Positions 26,737-35,848 of a stretch of 64,000 nucleotides of DNA are shown here, piece after piece (position 1 is the stretch's first letter; each line of letters starts with the position of its first letter). The stretch covers positions 2,356,001-2,420,000 of the forward strand of contig OZ253469.1 in assembly GCA_965261535.1 (NCBI GenBank), read 5' to 3'. The notes under the pieces are model-generated. The model saw only the letters and a program-made list of their open reading frames with translations, made no database searches and was not told where the DNA came from. Origin of the DNA: VXNE01 sp965261535. GTDB taxonomy: Bacteria; Pseudomonadota; Gammaproteobacteria; Pseudomonadales; Azotimanducaceae. The position numbers and the translations under genes are program-made.

Positions 26737-28116
26737 CTAAAAGAAAGACGGATCCGCCTGAAACAGGCGGCCAACTTGGGCAATACGGCGTTTGCGCCTG
26801 TCGGTCAGGAATAGAATGACGTGATCCTCGGGCTCGATCACGATATCGTCGTGGGCGATCAGAACCTGCTCACCGCGGACGATGGCACCGATGGTCGTGC
26901 CCGAGGGAAGCGGTAGATTGTCCAGGCGCTTACCGATGACCTTGCTGCTCTTCGCCCCGCCGTGAACCACGGCTTCCATGGCCTCTGCGGCGCCGCGCCG
27001 AAGACTATGAACCTGCGTCACGTCGCCTCGCCGCACATGCGCGAGAATCATGCTCGTGGTCGCGAGTTGCGGTGAGATTGCGATATCGATGTCCCGGCCC
27101 ACCACCAGATCTATGTAGGCGGGTTTGCCGATCAACGTAATCACCTGCCTGACGCCCAGGCGTTTGGCCAGGAGCGAGGACATGATGTTCACTTCGTCGT
27201 CGTTCGTTACGGCGCAGAAGACGTCGACTCGCTCGATGTTCTCCTGCAGCAACAGTTCCCTGTCGGTGGCGTCGCCAAGGATCACCACTGCGGACTCGAG
27301 GCGTTGCGCGATCTCGTTGGCGCGGCCTTCTTCGCGTTCGATGACCTTGACGGAGAAGTTGGATTCGATCGCCCTCGCGAGGTATTCGCCGATGCGCCCG
27401 CCGCCGGCGACGAGCACGCGCTTGTAGGGGCGCTCCACCTGCCTGAGTGCCGCCATGACGTCGGTGATGTGCTCTGTCGCCGCGATGAAGAAGACCTCGT
27501 CGTCTGCCTCGATGATCGTATCGCCCTCCGGCAGGATGGCGCGGTCGCGCCGAAAGATCGCTGCGACCCGCGTATCGGCGTTGGGCATGCGGCGTCGCAG
27601 TTGGCGCAACTGGCTGCCGACGAGCGGCCCATCCTCGCGCACTCGCATGGCGACGAGCTTGACGCGGCCGTTCGCGAAGTCGAGGACCTGCAGGGCGCCG
27701 GGCCGTTGCAGGAGTTCCTTGATCTGGTCGGTGACCACCCGCTCCGGATTGATCACGAAATCGATCGGCATGTGTTCGCTGCTGAACAGGCTTGAACGGG
27801 CGTGGTACGAATCTTCGCGAATGCGCGCGATCTTTCGCTCGGTTTGGAACATCGTGTAGCAGACTTGGCATGCGACCATGTTGACTTCGTCGTACGGCGT
27901 CACCGCAATCAGCATGTCGGCGTCCTCGACGCCGGCCCTGCGCAGCACATCGGGCCTGGAGGCGTGTCCCAGGACGGTGCGTATATCCAGACGCCGGCGG
28001 AGTTCGTCCAGCCGGGCGCCGTCTATGTCCACGACGGTGATATCGAACGCCTCGCTCGCCAGGTGCTGCGCCAGCGTGCCCCCCACCTGCCCCGCTCCGA
28101 GAATGAGGATGTTCAT
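26737..28116 (-). CDS. trkA: Trk potassium uptake regulator TrkA
   Basis: The 459-residue cytoplasmic protein has two RCK halves. The first starts with MNILILGAGQVGGTLAQHL, a Rossmann NAD(H)-binding fold, followed by a TrkA-C domain. The second starts near VLVAGGGRIGEYLARAI and is also followed by TrkA-C. TrkA gates TrkH in response to nucleotides. It precedes trkH by 9 bases and its start overlaps the rsmB stop as ATGA, linking it to the def-fmt-rsmB operon as in other gammaproteobacteria. Confidence 0.96.
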   Translation of the reverse strand: MNILILGAGQVGGTLAQHLASEAFDITVVDIDGARLDELRRRLDIRTVLGHASRPDVLRRAGVEDADMLIAVTPYDEVNMVACQVCYTMFQTERKIARIREDSYHARSSLFSSEHMPIDFVINPERVVTDQIKELLQRPGALQVLDFANGRVKLVAMRVREDGPLVGSQLRQLRRRMPNADTRVAAIFRRDRAILPEGDTIIEADDEVFFIAATEHITDVMAALRQVERPYKRVLVAGGGRIGEYLARAIESNFSVKVIEREEGRANEIAQRLESAVVILGDATDRELLLQENIERVDVFCAVTNDDEVNIMSSLLAKRLGVRQVITLIGKPAYIDLVVGRDIDIAISPQLATTSMILAHVRRGDVTQVHSLRRGAAEAMEAVVHGGAKSSKVIGKRLDNLPLPSGTTIGAIVRGEQVLIAHDDIVIEPEDHVILFLTDRRKRRIAQVGRLFQADPSFF

Positions 28117-29381
28117 CTGGCACCAACCTTTTCGATCAGCGCGAAGAAAAAACCGTCCGAGCCGTCCTTGCGGGGAAGCAGCAAGCGCCCGGGTCCGGCG
28201 TCAAGGCCCCAATTCGCGCGGATTGCCCGCGCATTCGCGTCCGGGGTTTGTTGCATGAAGTGAGCCACCACGTCCTGATTTTCTGCCGGCAATATGGAAC
28301 AGGTACAGTAAAGCAGCGTGCCACCGCATGAAAGCGTCGGCCATACGCCGGCGAGCAAGGCGCGCTGTTGCTCGACCGTGCGTGCAAGGGCGTCCGAGCG
28401 GCGGTTGACCTTGATGTCGGGATGGCGCCGCAGCGTGCCTGTGCCGGAACAGGGAACGTCGAGCAGGATCGCGTCGAAAGCGCTGCCGTCCCACCAAGCG
28501 GAGCCGGTCGCATCACCGGCGATGATATGGCGAAGCGAGTGACCCAGACGGCGGGCGTCTCGCTTGAGGTAGTCAAGCCGCCTTTCGTCCTGGTCGAGCG
28601 CCGTGACATTCAACGACGGATCGCGTTCCAGGAGGTGGAACGCCTTGCCGCCGGGCGCGGCGCAGGCGTCGAGCACTACGGATCCGCGACGCGGATCGAG
28701 CAGCCCCGCCGCAAGCTGGGCGCCTTCGTCCTGCACGGCGATCTGCCCCAGTGCGTATCCGGGCAGTTCACGGGCGCGCATGGGCTGTTCGAGGATGACC
28801 GAATCCGGCGTCATGCCTGGACGGTGCGCAATGCCGACGTTTTCGAGCTGCGAGCGGTACCGGAGAGGGTCCGTCCTGGCGCGATTGACGCGAAGCGCCA
28901 TCGGCGCGCGGCTATTGTTGATCTCGAACAGTTCCGGACAGGCGTCTGGATGCGCCGCTTCCAGGGCGTCGATGAGCCATTGGGGATGATCGTGCCGCGC
29001 CTCATCCGTGGAGGGGGTCACCCGGGCCTTGGCGATGCGCCGGAGTACGGCATTGACGAGCGGTCGCGCCCAGGGTTTGCGCAGGGCCGACGCGGCCGCG
29101 ACGGTCTCGGAAACGGCGGCGTGAACCGGAATGTCCGTGTGCCGGATCTGGTAGACGCCGATCATCAGAAGCGCATACAGATCCTGATCGCTCTTCCGCA
29201 TGGCCCGCTCCAGGCGCGCGTCCACTTCGGCCCGGATTGAATAAAAGTGCCGGCAAGCGCCATAGGCGAGCGCGGTCAGGAGAGAAGGCGCGCCGGGCTC
29301 GATGATGTCGCGCAGCGAGCGCCCCCGTCGGACCGCGGCAATGGCATGGGCGGCTTTTGCCCGAAGGTCAGCCGGGGACAT
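28113..29381 (-). CDS. rsmB: 16S rRNA (cytosine-967 C5) methyltransferase
   Basis: RsmB methylates C967 of 16S rRNA. The N-terminal NusB-like domain (YALLMIGVYQIRHTDIPVH) is followed by the methyltransferase domain with DACAAPGGKAFHLLE for SAM, the DVPCSGTGTLRRHPDIK loop and the catalytic-Cys segment LLYCTCSILPAEN. I choose the ATG at 29381, giving 422 residues and a 14-base overlap with fmt. A TTG at 29402 is possible but adds nothing conserved. Its stop overlaps the trkA start. Confidence 0.94.
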   Translation of the reverse strand: MSPADLRAKAAHAIAAVRRGRSLRDIIEPGAPSLLTALAYGACRHFYSIRAEVDARLERAMRKSDQDLYALLMIGVYQIRHTDIPVHAAVSETVAAASALRKPWARPLVNAVLRRIAKARVTPSTDEARHDHPQWLIDALEAAHPDACPELFEINNSRAPMALRVNRARTDPLRYRSQLENVGIAHRPGMTPDSVILEQPMRARELPGYALGQIAVQDEGAQLAAGLLDPRRGSVVLDACAAPGGKAFHLLERDPSLNVTALDQDERRLDYLKRDARRLGHSLRHIIAGDATGSAWWDGSAFDAILLDVPCSGTGTLRRHPDIKVNRRSDALARTVEQQRALLAGVWPTLSCGGTLLYCTCSILPAENQDVVAHFMQQTPDANARAIRANWGLDAGPGRLLLPRKDGSDGFFFALIEKVGAR

Positions 29382-30318
29382 TGAAGCGTGCGCCGGTGGC
29401 AAAGATCCGGGGGTATCCGTTGGCGGCGTCCCGGGCCGACATCGAACGCCCGCTGCCGCGGGAAAGCTGAACGGTCTGGAGCAGAAGCGCTCCCTCCCCG
29501 CAGGCGACGGCGACTCCGTCGCGGGTCTTCGACACCGTTCCGGGGTTCGGGGCCGAGGCCGATCCTACACCCTTTTCTTGCGAGGGAATCGCTTGCGCCG
29601 CCAGCACCAGTAGACGCTCGTCGCCGATCATTGTGTAGGCGGTGCGGCGCTGCACCAGTGCGCGCACCTGGCGCGCGACGCTAGCGGCCGGACGGCTCCA
29701 GTCGATTACGGCATCGGCGTCGGAAAGCTTTGGCGCGAAGGTCGCCCGCACGTTGTCCTGCGGAACAGGCTTGAGCGCGTCGAGCTGCTCCAGGGACTTG
29801 AGCAGCGCGTCGGCGCCAAGATCAGCCAGGGCAGCCGTCAGGGAAATCCCGGTGTCTGTCTCTTTGACAGCGATGGAACGCGACAGCAGCACCGGTCCCG
29901 TGTCGAGACCGGCATCCATCTGCATGATGCTGACGCCGGTCAACGCATCGCCCGCCATGATGGCCCGTTCAACGGGCGCCGCGCCGCGCCAGCGCGGTAG
30001 CACCGAGGCATGGACGTTGATGCAACCACGCTTGGGGGCATCGAGCACCGCCTGCGGGAGAATAAGCCCGTAAGCGGCGACGACGAGGACATCGAGGCCC
30101 GCCAGGCAAGCGCGCTCGTCGGCGATGCGGATTGGGGTGCGCAGGGTCAGACCCTTTGCTTCAGCCAGTGTGCGAACAGGACTGGGGACGAGTCTGCGAC
30201 CCCGGCCCCCTCGGCGGTCCGGCTGCGTGAACACCACCCGCACCGCGTGCGTGGAGTCGATCAGCGCTTGCAGGATGCCCACGGCGAAGCTGGGCGTGCC
30301 GGCGAAACCAAGGTTCAA
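29368..30318 (-). CDS. fmt: methionyl-tRNA formyltransferase
   Basis: Fmt formylates initiator Met-tRNA with 10-formyl-THF. The N-terminal domain has LGFAGTPSFAVGIL, VFTQPDRRGGRGRRL and the active-site segment CINVHASVLPRWRGAAPVERA with MQMDAGLDTGPVL. A C-terminal tRNA-binding domain follows. With the TTG at 30318 the product has 316 residues, the normal length. The TTG overlaps the def stop as TTGA, so fmt is probably translated by coupling; no ATG lies in a plausible place. Confidence 0.94.
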   Translation of the reverse strand: MNLGFAGTPSFAVGILQALIDSTHAVRVVFTQPDRRGGRGRRLVPSPVRTLAEAKGLTLRTPIRIADERACLAGLDVLVVAAYGLILPQAVLDAPKRGCINVHASVLPRWRGAAPVERAIMAGDALTGVSIMQMDAGLDTGPVLLSRSIAVKETDTGISLTAALADLGADALLKSLEQLDALKPVPQDNVRATFAPKLSDADAVIDWSRPAASVARQVRALVQRRTAYTMIGDERLLVLAAQAIPSQEKGVGSASAPNPGTVSKTRDGVAVACGEGALLLQTVQLSRGSGRSMSARDAANGYPRIFATGARFNVPG

Positions 30319-30839
30319 CGGCGGACGCGGTCTTCGCGCTGTTGTTTCGCGAGTTTCTTTCGGATGCGGCTGCGCTTCAGGTTCGAGAGACGGTCGACGA
30401 ACAGCTGCCCTTCGAGATGGTCGCATTCGTGCTGGATGCATACGGAGAGGAACCCATCGGCTTCGAGCGCAAAAGATTCGCCGTGCTCGTTGAGAGCGGC
30501 AACGAGAATCTTGTCTGTGCGAGAGACAGCTTCGTAGAAACCGGGAATCGACAAACAACCTTCTTCGAGCAGTTGTGTCCCGCCGATAGTCTCGATTTCC
30601 GGGTTGATGAACGCATGCGGTTCGTTCCGCTCTTTTGAGACGTCAACCACGATGATTCGCTTGTGCACATCGACCTGGCTTGCGGCAAGTCCCACGCCCG
30701 GCGCCGCGTACATGGTCGCCAACATGTCGGCAACGAGCCGGCGAACATCGTCCGTCACTGCGACCACCGGCTGCGCGCGAGTGCGTAGCCGGGGGTCGGG
30801 ATATTGCAAAATCTCGAGCGGGGCCATTGCCTTGGCCAT
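30315..30839 (-). CDS. def: peptide deformylase
   Basis: The 174-residue metalloenzyme removes the formyl group from new N-termini. All three motifs are present: GVGLAASQ, EGCLSIP with its metal Cys, and QHECDH with two metal His and the catalytic Glu. The start is the ATG at 30839, with 30827 as an equally plausible alternative (MAPLEILQYPD). It leads the def-fmt-rsmB-trkA-trkH operon and is divergent from dprA. Confidence 0.95.
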   Translation of the reverse strand: MAKAMAPLEILQYPDPRLRTRAQPVVAVTDDVRRLVADMLATMYAAPGVGLAASQVDVHKRIIVVDVSKERNEPHAFINPEIETIGGTQLLEEGCLSIPGFYEAVSRTDKILVAALNEHGESFALEADGFLSVCIQHECDHLEGQLFVDRLSNLKRSRIRKKLAKQQREDRVRR

Positions 30840-30987
30840 GTTGACGCCAGGGACTGCAATTCTAAGGGCTGAAATCGCACTTGCCCAATAGCATTTGGCC
30901 TGCACGGACCATGTACATCGACTGTCGCGATCATGCGCCTTTGCGTACCGACGCCGGCGGTCGAAACGCGGTACAAATCTCCTTGCC

Positions 30988-31836
30988 ATGGAGTGTCTCG
31001 CCAAATCTGCCTTGCCCGAGCGGTTGGCAGCCATTGCGGACCCGCCGAACAGGCTATACGTGCGTGGCGCGGCGGACGCGCTGGACGCGCCGGGAGTCGC
31101 CATCGTCGGAAGCCGCAGGGCGACCCGCGCTGGCCGGGATTTCGCCCATGCGCTCGCGCGCGAACTGGCGTCTGCCGGCCTGTCGGTGGTCAGCGGGCTG
31201 GCTTACGGCATCGATGCGGCCGCGCACCGGGGCGCCCTGGCGGCGTCGGGACGAACAATAGCCGTACTGGGCAGCGGTCTGGACCGGATATATCCCCGCG
31301 CGCACGAGGGCTTGGCCCGAGAAATCCTTGCGGCCGGTGGCGCCGTAGTATCCGAATATTCACCGGCCGCGGGCCCGCGCAAACACCGATTCCCGGAGCG
31401 CAATCGGCTGATCAGCGGTCTCACGCTGGGCGTTGTCGTCGTGGAGGCAACGACGCGAAGCGGCTCATTGATAACGGCGCGGATGGGGGCGGAGCAAGGG
31501 CGCGAAGTCATGGCGGTGCCGGGGCCCGTAACCAGCCCACTGGCGGGCGGGTGCCACCGTCTCCTGAAAAACGGCGCGGCGTTGATCGAAGACGCTGACG
31601 ATGTCCTGTTTGCGATTGGGTACCAGGCCGCAGGCATCACGAGCCGTCCACCGGCGACCCCGCCTGCGGACCTCGCGGTCTTGTTGGAATTTGTCGGCCC
31701 GGAAACGACCACGCTGGACCGTATTGTGGGCGCTACGGGCTTGACTCCCCAGGCAGCGAGCGAGGCGCTTGTGCAGCTCGAGCTGCTTGGGTTTGTCGCC
31801 GCCCATCGGGGGGGATATATTCGCTCCTTTCCCTGA
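30988..31836 (+). CDS. dprA: DNA processing protein DprA, short form
   Basis: DprA protects incoming single-stranded DNA and loads RecA during natural transformation. The Rossmann-like core is complete: VAIVGSRRATRAGRDFA, VSGLAYGIDAAAH, PRKHRFPERNRLISGL and RSGSLITARMGAEQGREV. A C-terminal winged-helix domain (residues about 215-282) follows. From the ATG at 30988 the product has 282 residues and lacks the N-terminal SAM-like domain found in many longer homologues. No ribosome binding site is obvious. purE follows after 17 bases. Confidence 0.9.
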   Translation: MECLAKSALPERLAAIADPPNRLYVRGAADALDAPGVAIVGSRRATRAGRDFAHALARELASAGLSVVSGLAYGIDAAAHRGALAASGRTIAVLGSGLDRIYPRAHEGLAREILAAGGAVVSEYSPAAGPRKHRFPERNRLISGLTLGVVVVEATTRSGSLITARMGAEQGREVMAVPGPVTSPLAGGCHRLLKNGAALIEDADDVLFAIGYQAAGITSRPPATPPADLAVLLEFVGPETTTLDRIVGATGLTPQAASEALVQLELLGFVAAHRGGYIRSFP

Positions 31837-31853
31837 AAGGACCGGAGGGCAAT

Positions 31854-32360
31854 ATGTCCTGGGTGGCGATTTTGATGGGCTCGGAATCTGACTGGCCGAC
31901 GATGCGTCGCTGCGCGGAGGTACTGGCGGATCTCGACGTTGGCTTCGAGGTGCGGGTGACGTCGGCGCACCGAACCCCTGTTGCCACCGCCGAGTATGTC
32001 GCCGACGCATTGTCGCGGGATTGCGCGGTATTCGTCTGCGGCGCGGGAATGGCGGCGCACCTTGCGGGAGCGGTGGCCGCGCAGACTGTGTGTCCGGTCA
32101 TTGGCGTACCCATCGAGAGCGGACCGCTGTCGGGTCTTGACGCCCTGCTTTCCACCGTTCAGATGCCGAGCGGCATTCCGGTGGCCACGGTGGCCGTAGG
32201 GGGCGCCAAAAACGCCGGCTATCTTGCCGCACAGATTATGGCCGCCAATGACCCGGAGTTATCCGCTCGACTGCTCGGTGACCGGGAAACCAACCGCCAG
32301 GGGGTCGCTCGCCAGAACGCATCGGTGCAGCGGGATCTCGCTGGCGACGCCAGCGACTAG
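31854..32360 (+). CDS. purE: 5-(carboxyamino)imidazole ribonucleotide mutase
   Basis: The 168-residue class I PurE has ILMGSESDWPTMRRC with the substrate-binding GS-SD motif, TSAHRTP with the catalytic His, and GGAKNAGYLAAQI near the end. It converts N5-CAIR to CAIR in purine synthesis. GGAGG lies 4 bases or so before the ATG. The ATP-dependent partner purK, often next to purE, is not here; tsaC follows instead. Confidence 0.94.
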   Translation: MSWVAILMGSESDWPTMRRCAEVLADLDVGFEVRVTSAHRTPVATAEYVADALSRDCAVFVCGAGMAAHLAGAVAAQTVCPVIGVPIESGPLSGLDALLSTVQMPSGIPVATVAVGGAKNAGYLAAQIMAANDPELSARLLGDRETNRQGVARQNASVQRDLAGDASD

Positions 32361-32408
32361 ATCTTGACGCACAGGCTGACCGAGCAGCGGCAAGCAAAGG
32401 CCTGCCGC

Positions 32409-32960
32409 ATGGGAGCGATTCTTGATCTGCGGACCGCCGCGGACGTGATCGCAGGAGGCGGCGTTGTGGCGCATGCCCTGGAAGGGGTCTGGGGTCTCGC
32501 CTGCGACCCGTTCGACGAACGGGCGGTTCAGAGAGTGCTGCGCATCAAGCGCCGGCTGCAGCACAAGGGGCTCCTCGTCATCGGCGCCTCGACTCGTTGC
32601 TTCGATGTTGAACTGGAGAGGCTGACGGCGGCTGCGCGACGCGCTGTCGTCGGAAGCTGGCCGGGTGCGGAAACATGGGTCGTTGCGAACCGGCGTTTCC
32701 CTCGCTGGATAACCGGCGGGCGAGCGACTGTCGCCGTTCGGGTGCCCGGGCACCGGCAGGCCAGGGCGCTGGCGCGGCTGTGCGGGGGCCCCATCGTTTC
32801 CACGTCGGCCAATCTGAATCGATTCCCTCCGGCCACCACGGAACTGCGCGCGCGCAAACACTTCCAGCGCCGGGTCGATTTCGTTTTGCCGGGCGCGACA
32901 AGCGACCGCAGGGGGCCCTCCCGCATACGCCTCGCGGCCGACGGAAGCGTGCTGCGATGA
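32409..32960 (+). CDS. tsaC: threonylcarbamoyl-AMP synthase (YrdC/TsaC family)
   Basis: The 183-residue YrdC-fold protein makes threonylcarbamoyl-AMP for the t6A37 modification of tRNA. The conserved IKRRLQHKGLLVIGA (ATP-binding Lys/Arg) and VSTSANLNRFPP segments are present. The usual YPTEAVFG motif is altered to AHALEGVWG, losing the Pro-Thr pair. I use the ATG at 32409 (AAAGG upstream) rather than a TTG at 32364. The stop overlaps the aroE start as ATGA, the common tsaC-aroE arrangement. Confidence 0.88.
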   Translation: MGAILDLRTAADVIAGGGVVAHALEGVWGLACDPFDERAVQRVLRIKRRLQHKGLLVIGASTRCFDVELERLTAAARRAVVGSWPGAETWVVANRRFPRWITGGRATVAVRVPGHRQARALARLCGGPIVSTSANLNRFPPATTELRARKHFQRRVDFVLPGATSDRRGPSRIRLAADGSVLR

Positions 32961-33760
32961 TCGACCGATACGCCGTCATCGGCAATCCCGTCGCGCACAG
33001 CGTGTCGCCGCGAATACACGATACCTTCGCGGCGGCGACGGGTCAGGCATTGCGCTATGAAAAGATTCGGGCCGATGCATTCGTGCCGGCGGCTACCGCC
33101 TTTTTTCGAGCCGCCGGACGGGGTCTCAACGTCACCTTGCCGTTCAAGCAGGACGCGTTCGACTGGGTCGACCGCGTAGATGATGCGGCGCGTGAGGCCC
33201 AAGCGGTGAATGTGGTGATGCCGGATGACGATGGCTACACCGGCCACAACACCGATGGCATTGGACTGCTGCGCGACCTGCAGGAGAACTTCGGGCTGGC
33301 CCTTGCGGGTCGGCGTGTGCTTGTTCTGGGCGCTGGAGGCGCAGTACGGGGGGTCCTGGGTCCCTTGTTGCGGGCTGGCGTGGGTGAGCTTACGGTAGCG
33401 AATCGTACCGAGAGCAAGGCGCGCGCCTTGCGGCAGGTCTTTCGCAACATCGACGCGACTTCCCTGGTCGATGTCGGCGGAGCCTACGATGTCGTGATCA
33501 ATGGCACGTCCGCCAGCGTGACGGGGCAGGTTCCCGAGATCGATTCCCGGGTCGTGGCGAATGCATTCTGCTACGACATGTTCTACGCGCATGCCGGCGA
33601 CACCCCGTTTTGTGCCTGGAGCCGCCAACATGGTGCCGCTGGCGTTGCGGGCGGGTTGGGGATGCTCATCGAGCAGGCGGCCCAGACGTTCTTTCTCTGG
33701 CGCGGCGTGCGACCGCCGACGGCGGGCGTCCCGGCGGCGCTGGCGCTGAGTCGTGAGTGA
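32957..33760 (+). CDS. aroE: shikimate dehydrogenase
   Basis: The 267-residue protein reduces 3-dehydroshikimate with NADPH in aromatic amino acid synthesis. It has the shikimate-binding AHSVSPRIHDTFA, the catalytic Lys in NVTLPFKQDA, GHNTDGIGLL, and the NADP motif VLGAGGAVRGVLGPL with NRTESKA for the phosphate. The length is standard. It is coupled to tsaC by an ATGA overlap. Confidence 0.96.
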   Translation: MIDRYAVIGNPVAHSVSPRIHDTFAAATGQALRYEKIRADAFVPAATAFFRAAGRGLNVTLPFKQDAFDWVDRVDDAAREAQAVNVVMPDDDGYTGHNTDGIGLLRDLQENFGLALAGRRVLVLGAGGAVRGVLGPLLRAGVGELTVANRTESKARALRQVFRNIDATSLVDVGGAYDVVINGTSASVTGQVPEIDSRVVANAFCYDMFYAHAGDTPFCAWSRQHGAAGVAGGLGMLIEQAAQTFFLWRGVRPPTAGVPAALALSRE

Positions 33761-33787
33761 GGTTGCGGACGAAGGGTTCTGATTGAA

Positions 33788-34792
33788 GTGAAGAGGCTAG
33801 TTCTCAGTAGCATCGCGCTTGCGTCGGTAGTCGTTGTGCTTGGCGCGTACACGCGCCTGGCGGATGCGGGTTTGGGTTGCCCCGACTGGCCGGGCTGTTA
33901 CGGTTTTTTGTCGGTGCCGGTGTCTCGTGAAGAAGTTGCCGCCGCCGAGGCGTTGTTTCCGGAGTCGCCGGTGGAGGCGGACAAGGCATGGGCGGAAATG
34001 GTGCACCGGTATTTTGCCGCGTCCCTCGGATTGGTCGCGCTCGCCATATGGGTTGTTGCCTGGCGGCAACGCCTGCCGATGACCGTCCCCGTCGCGCTCG
34101 TCGCGCTGGTTGTTGCACAAGGCCTGTTCGGCGCGTGGACCGTTACCCTGAAACTTTGGCCGCAAGTCGTTACCGTCCATCTGCTCGGGGGATTCGCAAC
34201 GCTTGCCCTGTTGTGGATCTACGCGCTCAAGATCGGGGCGATCCGTTCGTTGCCAGTGCCCCAAAAGCTCGCGAGCCATGCGGCGGCCGTGATCGGTATC
34301 GTGGTGCTGCAGGTTGCCCTCGGCGGGTGGACATCCTCGAACTATGCCGCGCTCGCGTGCCCGGATTTTCCCGCCTGCCACGGGAGCCTGTTCCCGGACA
34401 TGGACTTCCGGGCGGGCTTCAACCTGGCGCAGGACGTTGGCCCCAACTATCTTGGCGGGATCATGACAAGCGATGCGCGCGTGGCGATACAGATGACGCA
34501 TCGCCTCGGTGCATTCATCGTGTTGCTGGCCGTTGGCTGGCTCGCCTTTCGGTTGGTTGGGCCGCTTCGGTGGATTCTGGCGGGGGTGCTCATTGCCCAG
34601 TTCGGCCTGGGCGTAGCCAACGTGCTCGCGCAATTGCCCCTGGCGGTGGCGACACTGCACAATGCAGGCGCTGCGCTATTGCTGCTGGCGTTGATTACGG
34701 TATACGCTGGCGCGCTTGACGCTTCGCGGCAGGCAATACCGAAGCCGGAAGCGCCGGACCCTGGAACACTGGACGATCTCGAACCGGCGTAG
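33788..34792 (+). CDS. ctaA: heme A synthase (COX15/CtaA family)
   Basis: The 334-residue membrane protein has about eight hydrophobic helices in two repeated halves, each with a Cys pair: GCPDWPGCYG (about 31-40) and ACPDFPACHG (about 190-200). Heme-ligand His residues lie in the helices (MVHRYFAASL, VHLLGGFATL, MTHRLGAF). It oxidises heme O to heme A for aa3-type cytochrome oxidase. The start is a GTG. The heme O synthase gene follows after about 45 bases; the oxidase subunit genes are not in the window. Confidence 0.92.
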   Translation: MKRLVLSSIALASVVVVLGAYTRLADAGLGCPDWPGCYGFLSVPVSREEVAAAEALFPESPVEADKAWAEMVHRYFAASLGLVALAIWVVAWRQRLPMTVPVALVALVVAQGLFGAWTVTLKLWPQVVTVHLLGGFATLALLWIYALKIGAIRSLPVPQKLASHAAAVIGIVVLQVALGGWTSSNYAALACPDFPACHGSLFPDMDFRAGFNLAQDVGPNYLGGIMTSDARVAIQMTHRLGAFIVLLAVGWLAFRLVGPLRWILAGVLIAQFGLGVANVLAQLPLAVATLHNAGAALLLLALITVYAGALDASRQAIPKPEAPDPGTLDDLEPA

Positions 34793-34837
34793 CCGCGCAA
34801 GCGGTGCGCCGCGGCAGCGATATTGCAGAAATTCGGC

Positions 34838-35710
34838 ATGGAAAACGTAGCGAGTTGGCGTGACTACCTGGAGCTGACAAAGCCTCGGGTCGTGGCCCTT
34901 ATGTTGCTGTGCGCCGCAGTGGGCATGGTGCTTGCGAGCCCGGGTCTCGCGCACCTGGCGACCATGGCATACGCCCTCGTCGGCATCGCGCTGGTGGCCG
35001 GGTCCGCTGCCGCCGTGAACCACATCGCGGATGCCGGGATCGATGCGCGCATGGCGCGAACCCGCAACCGGCCAGTGGTGCAGGGCCGGGTGACGCTCTA
35101 TTCGGGCATCGTGTTCTGCGCGGTCACGGGGATCGCGGGGATGCTCGTGCTGTACCTCCTGGTCAATCCGCTGACCGCGTGGCTGAACTTGGTCTCCTGG
35201 GTGGGCTACGGTTTGTTCTACACCTTCTATCTGAAACGCGCGACACCGCAGAATACGGTGATCGGGGGCCTGTTCGGAGCGTTGCCGCCGCTGTTCGGCT
35301 GGACGGCCATCACGAACGCTGTGGAACTGGAGGCGCTGTTGCTGGTGTTCATCATCTTTGTCTGGACGCCGCCCCACTTCTGGGCACTAGCGCTTGATCG
35401 CAAGGAGGAATACGCGGACGCCGATATACCGGTGTTGCCGGTGACGCATGGCGAGCGGTCGACGCGGCGCCATATTTTTGCCTATACCCTGGTGCTGGTG
35501 GCGGCGAGCGCCCTGCCCTATGCCACGGGCATGAGCCGGCTGATCTATCTCATTGGCGCGCTGGCCCTGGGTGCGGTGTTCATCTATTGGGCGGTGGCGC
35601 TACTCATCGGAACGCGAGCGGATGCGCCGAAGCGGACGTTTCGCTACTCCATCGTCTATCTCGCCGCGCTATTTGGGTTGCTGGTAGCCGATCATTACCT
35701 GATCGCATAG
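34838..35710 (+). CDS. ctaB: protoheme IX farnesyltransferase (heme O synthase)
   Basis: The 290-residue UbiA-family prenyltransferase has the first Asp-rich region HIADAGIDARMARTRNRPVV, the YTFYLKRATPQNTVIGGLFG loop and WTPPHFWALALDRKEEYADA, with about nine membrane helices. It adds farnesyl to protoheme, giving the substrate of CtaA. I take the ATG at 34838; a TTG at 34823 is the alternative. A GC-rich hairpin follows the gene at 35720-35754. Confidence 0.94.
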   Translation: MENVASWRDYLELTKPRVVALMLLCAAVGMVLASPGLAHLATMAYALVGIALVAGSAAAVNHIADAGIDARMARTRNRPVVQGRVTLYSGIVFCAVTGIAGMLVLYLLVNPLTAWLNLVSWVGYGLFYTFYLKRATPQNTVIGGLFGALPPLFGWTAITNAVELEALLLVFIIFVWTPPHFWALALDRKEEYADADIPVLPVTHGERSTRRHIFAYTLVLVAASALPYATGMSRLIYLIGALALGAVFIYWAVALLIGTRADAPKRTFRYSIVYLAALFGLLVADHYLIA

Positions 35711-35719
35711 GGCAACACC

Positions 35720-35754
35720 GGGCGGGAGATCACTCTCACGCAAGTGCCCCGCCC
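35720..35754. terminator. hairpin after ctaB
   Basis: GGGCGGG pairs with CCCGCCC, with a second inner pairing CACT/AGTG, in the gap after ctaB. No T-run follows, so any termination may depend on other factors. It separates the ctaAB genes from the ergothioneine genes. Confidence 0.45.
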
Positions 35755-35796
35755 CAGTTGCGCAATCCGGCCTCAACGCGTTCGGCCCGCTCTGAT

Positions 35797-35825
35797 TTGT
35801 AATTGGCTGCCGTGCTCCTTATGCT
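35797..35825 (+). promoter_or_regulatory. possible egtB promoter
   Basis: TTGTAA (35797-35802) and TATGCT (35820-35825) are spaced by 17 bases, matching sigma-70 elements at 4 of 6 positions each, just before the egtB ribosome binding site GAGG (35838-35841). Confidence 0.35.
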
Positions 35826-35848
35826 GGTTTCCTTCCTGAGGTGCCCCA

